Shown in pieces: positions 56,108 through 64,000 of a stretch of DNA of 64,000 nucleotides. A model generated the notes under the pieces. The model was not told the origin of the DNA. It searched no databases and saw only the letters and a list, made by a program, of their open reading frames with translations. The DNA lies in NCBI GenBank assembly GCA_037962975.1, contig CM075674.1, positions 84,522,501 through 84,586,500 of the forward strand, given 5' to 3'. Source of the DNA: Clitoria ternatea (taxonomy: Eukaryota > Streptophyta > Magnoliopsida > Fabales > Fabaceae). Made by a program: the position numbers and the translations under genes. The number at the start of each line of letters is the position of its first letter. Within the stretch, counting starts at the first letter, position 1.

Positions 56108-58624
56108 ATTGGAAATTGATAATTTATAGGGTATGAATTAAGAATTGAAAATAGTTACTTTTAGTTATATTCTAATTTTATGAAATTGAACCTTAGAATT
56201 GTAATTCCAATTATAAGAAGGTTTTCAAACATCAAAATTAAAATTTTAAGGCTCAATTCAAATTCTAAATCTCAATTTCATGCTTATCTTTGTGCACTAT
56301 GCAAGCACTTAGGTTTTTTTTAAGGTAATGGCCCAATAAATAACTTACACCTATAATGTTAAAACTAATTTCTGATGTGAATAAATTGTAATGCTAATGT
56401 GCCATTTTAAATATGTAAATTTATTATCTTCCAAAAAAAAAATATAAATTTATGTCTTTTTGAAATTTAAAAAATTTCTCTAGGGACTAAGATGCAAACG
56501 ATGACTTCATCGGATAGCAAGAACTTTGTTAGACAGATCATCGTGAACATGATCCTCCTTTTTCGATGGACCTTCCTCTTATTCAAACCAATCCTTGTCA
56601 ATGTAAGTAATCCTTTCATTATTCCTCTCATTTTTTCCTTTGATATGATTTTACCGCCATTATCCATCAAGAATTCGTAATCGACTGTAAAATTTCTCGG
56701 ATGCTATGTTTCTGTAAGTTGTTGCTATTGGAATAGTCGTTTATTTTTTTGGTTTTGTGTATACTATACAAAAGGAAACCTTTAAATTACTCACAAAAAC
56801 AAAAACTATTTCAATTGATTAAGAATTTATGGTTACACGTTCAAATCCTCTTAATATAAAACCTTTAAAATTCTCAACAAAGATTGGTCCAATTATAAAA
56901 TGTTTCTACACCCTATCAAATTCTTGGGTACCATAACAAGAACCTTATAATTTTTGTATTTTCTCATGTTTTTCTCTAGACAAATAAATAGTAGTAGAAA
57001 TAATATCAAGCATCATATTTAATTACTGCATTTCGTATTAGATGTCATTTAACATTATATACACGTGTTAAGAAAATTATTGATTATTTGAAGATAAAAT
57101 TACTGACTGTGACCAAAGTAATTTTGTTGAAAATGTCATAAGCTAGTTACACTAGTATAATTATAAGAGTTAGGTTAGAAATTTTAAAGGGCAACTGTCA
57201 TATAGTTTTACTATATGTTAATATAAGGGAATTGATCTTGCTCATCAGATAGTGGTGTTTGGTATCCACGCCCCCTATATGCATCTCAATATCTCAATGA
57301 AACTCTTACACCAAGTTTTGGCAGCGTTGCCATGTCAAAACATAAATCCTATCACCTCACAGTTTCCCAGAAATCGCCCATGTCATCTAAGATGCCATCA
57401 AAGTTAAACTTACCCTAAAAAAATCTATACATGTCTTCTCATAAATGAACATTAGGTACATTTCTTATCCTTAGCTCTGGTATATTTTGTACTAACATAA
57501 TTAGCATTGGAGCCATTTGTAGGTGAACATACACATCGATCGAATCAAGACACTAGATCTTGAAGGCACTTGACACTAATAGGATCCCTCACGGATTTCA
57601 TAAGTAATATTAACATATTTGACTTTTACCATTCATATTATTCTTACCAAATTCAAACAAAATGAGTTAGTTTGATAGGTTGAATCATAAACCACTTAGA
57701 TAATCGGTTTAGATCAATTTGTTATTATTACCAGTTTAATTATGGTTCAATTTCTGAACTTATTACGATTCATTTAAACTAATATCTTTATCGATTGGTT
57801 CAATAATTTGTCCGATTCTGAAAACCTTAACAAATATTATATGAGATTAAAAGCTTTTAGATCATATGATATTACAGACATTGATTATGTAGAATAAAAA
57901 AACATAAAAAGCTTAAAATATTTTGATATAATTTAGTATTGGAAAAGTGATATCTAATATATATGAGATGGGTAATATTACCACTCTTAGTTTTTATTTA
58001 ATTATTATTCCTTACATTTTTCAAAATATACCATAAATATATTTCCAATACTTCAGCACGTCCCAACCAGGTGAGAGCAACATAGGACAGGCTTCTGCTC
58101 AATTCCTAGCCTGCATTGCATTTGACGACAGCTGAATGATTATTACTTTTGACCAATAATAAAATTTGATAATGTTGGTCGCACTCATTCGAGGCACGTA
58201 TTGCACCTCCTATTTTATATAATGTTGCTTTCGTTTGTCACCATGCCGTATGTAACGTATTAATGTCAATACCCATTTTTCTTATAAACTACTTCCAGTG
58301 ATCCACACGGAAGTCACCTTTAATTTTGAACAAATAAAACAAAATTATAGAGACTCAAGATTATAAAAACATGTTATGACAAGGAAAAAATATATGGTAA
58401 AATTACAAGCTATAAGCTAAGTATATGTAGAACATTACAGCATTTACTTTATTATTTTCTGTTGCCATCATCCACGTCAAACTATTTATTAGACAAACTC
58501 CTAAGAAATGTGGAACCAAAGCATAAAGGTAGCGAGAGAAAAAAAAAAGATATTACATGAGTTTAAATTATACTTGCAAGTGTTCTCATTCAGTTATCAA
58601 TTTAATACAAACGTTAAAGCCTAT
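56108..58624. other. AT-rich intergenic DNA, no gene seen
   Basis: Short overlapping ORFs at 56467-56680 have no domain. The stretch at 57240-57360 has more balanced composition but no recognisable gene or repeat. Confidence 0.4.
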
Positions 58625-59160
58625 TAAAAAAACTGAGATATAAATAAATCGAAAACCAAACTAATTAAAAATTACAAAAACTGAATTCTTATTGGATTAT
58701 ATCGGATTTTGAAACTATGTTTTGAAACTGATAAAATTTAATTTAAATTATATTTTTATTTTTATTATAATTTTATTTATAAAATAAACTTTTCATAGTT
58801 AAATTTATGTAATTATATATTCATAAGATGATATTACTAAATTATTTTTCAATTTTACTTTTAGACTTGTATCTTTCTATTATTTTTATTATTTTGATGT
58901 ATTTATAAGTTTATTATTTTTAACTTCAATTTAAATTTAGTTTTATGTCTCATTCTTTTATTTATCATTTAAGTTTTACATTTCCTATCAACCCTAATGA
59001 TTGCTAATGAAATAAAAATTATTTATAACATTCTAATTAAATAATAACAAATAAAAATATACAAACCGAACCATTCAATCCAATCAAAATCTTATTTTAT
59101 TGGATCAGATTGGATTGAATTTAAAAAATTATTCCAATCGATCAATCCAAACCATTGAGT
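58625..59160. mobile_element. hAT-like MITE family, copy 2
   Basis: Aligns over about 530 bp with copy 1 at 31132-31695, including TTTATAAAATAAACTTTTCA, GATGTATTTATAAGTTTATT-like and TTAAGTTTTACATTTC blocks and the right-hand GGATTGGATT/AATCCAA words. It lacks the left terminal GGTGTTCATG bases, and no target duplication is clear. Confidence 0.65.
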
Positions 59161-60114
59161 CAAATGACTTTTTACTCTAAAACTTATTAAATTCAATATG
59201 TGAATACCCCTAATTTATGAGACCATGATGTCACTATAAAAAAAGTTTACAGATAACTTGATCCTTATTTCTAGGTGTTGTTTATAAAATTAAGGATTTA
59301 GAATTACCTACACAAATGGTTCCACCCTATAATTTATATGAAGTATCTATGGACAATATATAGTAAACTATGCAGAATAGTTACAATTCCACTTAGTTAA
59401 AGATTGAATTTGTATTTATAAGATTACAATTTAAATCCCACCCGTATGAGCAGTGGTAAATTGTTGCTCCCTCAAATATTTCTCAATCAATTGCTATCAT
59501 ATATATATATAGTTGAGAGCCTCTTCAATATGACCATTATCCCTCAAAATTTTGACAACGTCGTTCACTGTAAGAATAAGAAACACACAAATTCCAAAAA
59601 AACTCATTCTAAAGTCAATGACGTTGAATGCTATTACTTCCTACTCTATTCTTTTCCATACAAAAGTCACATAGGACACTACTTTCACACCATTTGTCAA
59701 CGTAAAAAGAGGCATGAGATAACCAAAAACAATTTTGTTAAAATTATTTTCCTTTTTTTACATTTATAAAATGAATTTTAACTAGTCAAAATTAAAATTA
59801 AATCCACTAAATATATATCAATCATCTGATTATCAATTGTAATCAAAATGAATGAAAGTTCATCAATACAAAATACAAAATCAATATTAAAAATTTAATT
59901 AATATATACAAGTTACAATTAATAGTAAATACAATGATATACTAATTATAGATAAAATTTAATCAATACTGATCGGCAACCAACATGTATATAGTTCATC
60001 CAATCATAATATAACACTTATTAATTGAGTAAGACAAGAAGAGAAAAATAAAATTAGTGTTACATTACATCTATAAATAAATGTATTAATAAATTAATTA
60101 CACAAGTTTGAATA
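59161..60114. other. AT-rich intergenic DNA, no gene seen
   Basis: The 107-codon ORF at 59446-59769 shows no domain and has the amino-acid make-up of random AT-rich DNA. Confidence 0.4.
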
Positions 60115-60119
60115 AATTA

Positions 60120-61101
60120 ATTACCTTATTCATCATGCTCCGCATCCTTATAGGTATGACCATCACTTTCATCTTCTGAACCATTTTGGAATTCAACCTT
60201 ACCCTCCTCATCAACATAAGATCGAGTTGAATTGTTGGAAGATCCTTTATTTTTTGTAGCTAAATAATTAGACTAATCTCTTAATAATCATCTACCTATT
60301 CTGCCAATGGTTCTAGCTCTATTAACGGTCTCACCGATGATGTTCTATATGCCTGATATTGAAGATCTTCATCAATTTATCAACTTCAACATGGCTTCTG
60401 GACTTAGTTGTTATGACCACATGCCAACCACCTTTACTTGCACACAAAGGCAAATATGGTACATAATAAACTTAACGTGCATTTTGCTCTAAATTGAAAA
60501 GATCATAGTGACCATAACATTTAGTATGATTTATTTCAACAATCTCATATTGTGGATTGATAATAGTCCTTCTAGATGATGTTTATACCATTCATAGTAA
60601 AATAAGAGATTCTTTCTAGAGAAACCCTAATACTCCAACTTATATATGCTCAAAGCATTACCGTAATAGTCACTTTCTCTTGAATCCATTATGCCTTTGA
60701 CACAAACATCACAATTAGTAGTTTTTTCATTGCTGCTCTAATTTTGGGTATGGTACTTGTATCTTTTGACAAAGTAAGTATGTCAACTAGCATACTACCT
60801 ACTCAAACCCATAAATAATGATTTGAGTCGTTCATTTACCATATCATTGAGGGGATCCCCGACTTACATAATAGATACAAATTCAATGGTTAAACTAAAT
60901 TAAACTTGATGCATAATTAATACTTGATTTTTAAAGGGACTTTACATTTTTTTAAACCACATTGCAAAGCTATCATGTATAAAAATGCTAGTTTAGGGAA
61001 AATAATCATTGTTAGCAATGAATTTGACGATGTTAAAATATGAGTGTTGGTAGTATAAAAATATACTCTACGCATCACTTGACCTCTTTACAGTTGATCA
61101 A

Positions 61102-61144
<43 letters not shown>

Positions 61145-62518
61145 ATCTATATTCTTAATCATCTATCCATAGTCTTTCACCTTTGCCACCAAATCTCCCG
61201 CCCTTCAACAATACAAGGATTGAGTTTTTCATTGAGATCACCATCCATCCTACACGGATCATTCCTCATATTGGTTGCTAATAGACAATTGTTTTTTATG
61301 TAACAAGAGGTAAAGTTATCTCACATTGTAGCTAGAAGCTACAAATTGATCATTCAACTTGTGCTTTATTTTTAATTGCATGTTTTGAATCTCCCATAAA
61401 CCTATAAAATTATCCGAGTAAAATAAAAAAATAGACAAGATTAATTTATTGATTAATTAAGAGGGTATACCTTTCGAACAAGCATATCCATCTGTAATGG
61501 ACATGACCACCTAACTTGGCTTCTTTTGGTAGGTGTGCAACGAGATGTTTCATTCAATTAAAGTAGCTTGGAGGCAGAATTCTTTTAAACTCACATGAAA
61601 TTAGTAGTATGTTATTTTTCAGTTTTGTTAAGTCATCAAATGTTAGTGCATTGGCACACAAGTCCCTGAAGAATACACTGATCTTAATAAGTGGCTTTCA
61701 CATATCATTAAGTAATGACCAAAATAAAATTGGAAGCAAACACTCCATGAACATATGATAATCATGACTTTTGATGTCATGTATACATCCTTTGTTGACA
61801 TTCACACACCTAGCCAAGTTTAAAGCATAACCACCGCAAGTCCTTAATTCTTTAACTTATTTTCAGATTACCTTTACTTCAAAAGATGTCCAAGTATACT
61901 TGGCTTTTGACATCTTTATTTTACCATTGCCTAGATCTTATAACTCTAGATCTATATGGTAACACCATAGAGAAATCTTTAATCCTGCTTTTTCATTGCC
62001 TTTAGTTTTTATCAGAGACATTCATCAAAGTTTTGAAGGCATTATCAATGAAGTTCATCTTAATATGCATGACATCTAGGTTATGTCTCAACAAATTATC
62101 ATTTTAATAAGTCAAGTCCTAGAAAATTGACTTCTTGGTCTAATTGTGAATGTCATTAAAATTAGGGATCCTTCTCAGTTTCTCCTTTGTTACTTCCAAG
62201 AAACCCTTAAGAACATTAATTAGCTTCCTATTCAATATCATAGGAGGCTGAGCAGCCATTTGGCTAACATTCTTTTTGAATGATCTTTTGCAAGAACAAA
62301 AATGGTGTCCCTCTAGTTGAAACCATTCATGAGAGTCAAACCACAAATGTTTTCCCCCAAACGACAATTAAGACATAATGTCTTCCATACATATTGGGCA
62401 AGCCAATCTTTCATGTGTGCTCCATCCAAACAACATATCATAGATAGGGAAATCATTAATAGTCCTCATCAAACATGCCTTCATAATGAAATTTATTCGT
62501 TTAGGCATTATCATAAGT
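60120..62518 (-). pseudogene. CACTA transposase, C-terminal two thirds, broken
   Basis: From right to left on the minus strand: MKACLMRTINDFPIYDML and FGWSTHE (about 62420-62500), LACPICMEDIM, then KHLWFDSHEWF and CKRSFKKN (62275-62350) of the Transposase_21 core. Then IHDIKSHDYHMFMECLLPI (about 61740-61790) and FFRDLCANALTFDDLTKL with LPPSYFN (61560-61690) of the DUF4218 part. YGHYDLFNLEQNAR (about 60490-60530) resembles DUF4216, and an acidic tail EDESDGHTYKDAEHDE follows (60130-60180). Several stops, for example after WSLLNDM, make it inactive. An (AT)n tract lies at 61105-61142. Confidence 0.88.
61105..61142. repeat. AT microsatellite
   Basis: About 19 AT units; the YIYIYI ORF across it is an artefact. 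Confidence 0.95.
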
Positions 62519-63441
62519 TGTTAGTGTATGCACTAAGAGCGGTTAGGCGTTTATTGTATCATTTTGTGATTTATCAATAAAATAAGTTTTTTTTCCTTTC
62601 AAAATTGTTTTAAATCTATTTATCCTTGAAATAGTAGGTCGTATAAGAACTATTCCTAAAATGTCTCTAGTCAAGTATTTGCATAGGGACTTATAAATAC
62701 ATTATGACTAGTGTGTAAGTGTACTGAAAATCTAATCTCACATATCATGAATATAAATGATATCAAGTCTTCACAAAGGTACACATTAAGACCCACCATG
62801 AGAACATTACATGGATCGTTATATGAGTGTCATAAATGATTCTCAATGTGATAATGATATATGTAGTCCTTCGATCTGAAGTCACTACAATTCCTACATA
62901 AGGAGTTTGTTGTTTTAATACAATCAAATGTCATCTGTAACAAAATGACCATAAAAAGTTATGGTTAGACAACAAACAAATTATGTAGAAGGATGTGAAT
63001 GATGTAGATGAGATTTGTCTGCCATATATGACGAGAGTGATATCTATGGACTACTTAATGGAATGAGACTAAAGAAAAGCATGACCATGCTAGGGAGAAA
63101 AAATATTGGATATTTATTTAGGTAAAGCCTACTCCGATATCGAGTAAAATGAATTAGGTCATACAAGGATGGCGACAAACATGTCTTGGGCCTAATTGAA
63201 TATCGTGACAAAAGGAGCAAATGATGCATTGCTAAATGCCACTCTTATTTTATATTATTAATAAAATAGTTTATTATTAATATGACTGAATATTTTACTT
63301 ATACGGTCACACGCATAGAGTAAGCCTACCAGAGGATAACTTTTATTTTAGTTGGACTAAAATAAAGCTATTGGGCCTAACTTATTCAAAATGAGTCAAG
63401 AGCCCAATCTTTAGAGAAAGCTCATCAGGTTAAACTCGGAC

Positions 63442-63450
63442 CTATAAATA
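63442..63450 (+). promoter_or_regulatory. TATA box of the solo LTR
   Basis: CTATAAATA, about 310 bp from the LTR end, as expected for an LTR promoter. Confidence 0.55.
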
Positions 63451-63484
63451 AAGCATAAGATGCTCAAAAATAGATACACAGATC

Positions 63485-63574
63485 TTGTAATAGTTACGAG
63501 GGTTGCACATTGTTGAACTAGCATGCAAATTGTAATAGTTACGAGGATTGCACATTGTTGAACTAGCATACAAA
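63485..63574. repeat. 45-bp tandem duplication just downstream of the solo-LTR TATA box
   Basis: Two copies starting TTGTAATAGTTACGAGG at 63485 and 63530, differing at two positions (GGG/GGA and CATGC/CATAC). Confidence 0.9.
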
Positions 63575-63762
63575 GGTATAGTTCTGGTGGGAGTGCTCAT
63601 GAGGACTCAAAAGGGTGAAACTAAGATTGCTTCGACAGACAGCTTCGTCTCATGTCTACAAAATGTATGAAATTTAAAAAACACAATTACGTAGTTTGTA
63701 AAGTGCTTTGGGAATCCTATATGTTTCCATTGTTTGACCCTATGGGATTCCCTAACATAAGT

Positions 63763-64000
63763 AAGAGCATCAACATACAATAAATTTTACAATTCATCAA
63801 TCAAAGGTTGTAGAAATACATCAACGTTAATTCCATGAATTTTCAATCTCGAAATATGACATGAAAAAAATGTAAATTGCTTCATCATGCATATTTCAGG
63901 TAAAAGGTTATAAGGGACAAACACTACTGACCAATAAGAATACGACGAAGTTGAGGCTTTAATTTATGGTGTACAACCATTAGCACATAATCCTAACCTA
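63763..64000 (-). pseudogene. CACTA transposase, upstream part beyond the solo LTR
   Basis: Minus-strand translation gives a GLCANG start, then SYSYWSVVFVPYNLLPEICM and HGINVDVFLQPLIDEL, matching the Transposase_21 blocks that immediately precede the part at 62420-62500. Stops interrupt it. It continues past the window end. Confidence 0.8.

Larger units (their letters stand above)
62519..63757 (+). mobile_element. Solo LTR with TAAGT target duplication, inside the CACTA transposase
   Basis: Starts TGTTAGTGTATG and ends GGGATTCCCTAACA, so the terminal bases TGTTAG/CTAACA are inverted repeats as in copia-type LTRs. TAAGT lies outside both ends (62514-62518 and 63758-63762), and the transposase frame continues across when the 1,239-bp insert is removed. 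A plus-strand TATA box (CTATAAATA, 63442-63450) supports plus orientation. No coding sequence is inside, so this is what remains after LTR-LTR recombination. Family unknown; copia is inferred from the ends. Confidence 0.9.
60115..64000 (-). mobile_element. CACTA (En/Spm) element, minus strand, running off the window
   Basis: Decayed transposase domains appear on the minus strand in the expected order from right to left. The coding part is interrupted by a solo LTR at 62519-63757. The 5' end lies beyond 64000. No CACTA terminus was found on the left; the C-terminal acidic region ends near 60120. Confidence 0.85.

Noticed and set aside
59446..59769. 107-codon ORF
   Set aside because: AT-rich composition, no domain, no repeat or promoter context.

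Overview
This 64 kb window reads as intergenic, repeat-dominated nuclear DNA of a flowering plant. The evidence is plant-type transposons throughout: Ty1/copia of the SIRE and short-LTR types, Ty3/gypsy LTRs, En/Spm (CACTA) transposases, a Mutator-like element, hAT MITEs and a plant LINE carrying an RNase H domain. The DNA is AT-rich with many AT microsatellites. The SIRE-type element with dense AATCGATT arrays suggests a legume, probably of the soybean/bean group; that is recollection and inference, not proof. I find no convincing host protein gene, no rRNA and no functional tRNA. Almost every ORF longer than 100 codons belongs to a transposon.

Layout, left to right. 1-943: end of a reverse-oriented LTR. 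944-3845: decayed LINE. 5519-7406: non-autonomous CACTA element with exact terminal repeats and target duplication. 10823-13303: small non-autonomous LTR element with a 39-bp tandem repeat. About 15160-15860: probable LTR fragment. About 19115-21047: large reverse-oriented gypsy LTR with its primer-binding leader. 22411-30114: gypsy LTRs interleaved with a CACTA transposon (23211 to about 28230), with a 302-bp MITE inside one LTR. 31132-35289: several MITEs.

The centrepiece is a nested stack of about 20 kb at 36099-56048. An old, broken copia element (target duplication GGGAA) was split twice. One insertion is a gypsy-type LTR unit at 36332-41818 (CCATT), which itself holds a Mutator-like element at 39136-41013 (9-bp duplication). 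The other is a nearly intact SIRE-type element at 42279-52241 (CAAAG). The SIRE-type element is young, since I see only two differences between its 1.43-kb LTRs. It carries gag, pol and a third ORF on the minus strand.

56108-60100 is AT-rich with one more MITE copy. 60115-64000 is a minus-strand CACTA transposase, broken by a solo LTR at 62519-63757 (TAAGT duplication).

The most interesting system is in the SIRE-type element. A palindromic AATCGATT motif is repeated 14 times upstream of a TATA box in each LTR. It is repeated again 12 times upstream of a second TATA box in front of the third ORF. The gap from TATA box to first motif is identical (121 bp) in both places. This suggests that ORF3 has its own internal promoter, built on the same plan as the LTR promoter. 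The gag-pol junction also carries a possible 94-nt intron that would put pol in frame with gag.
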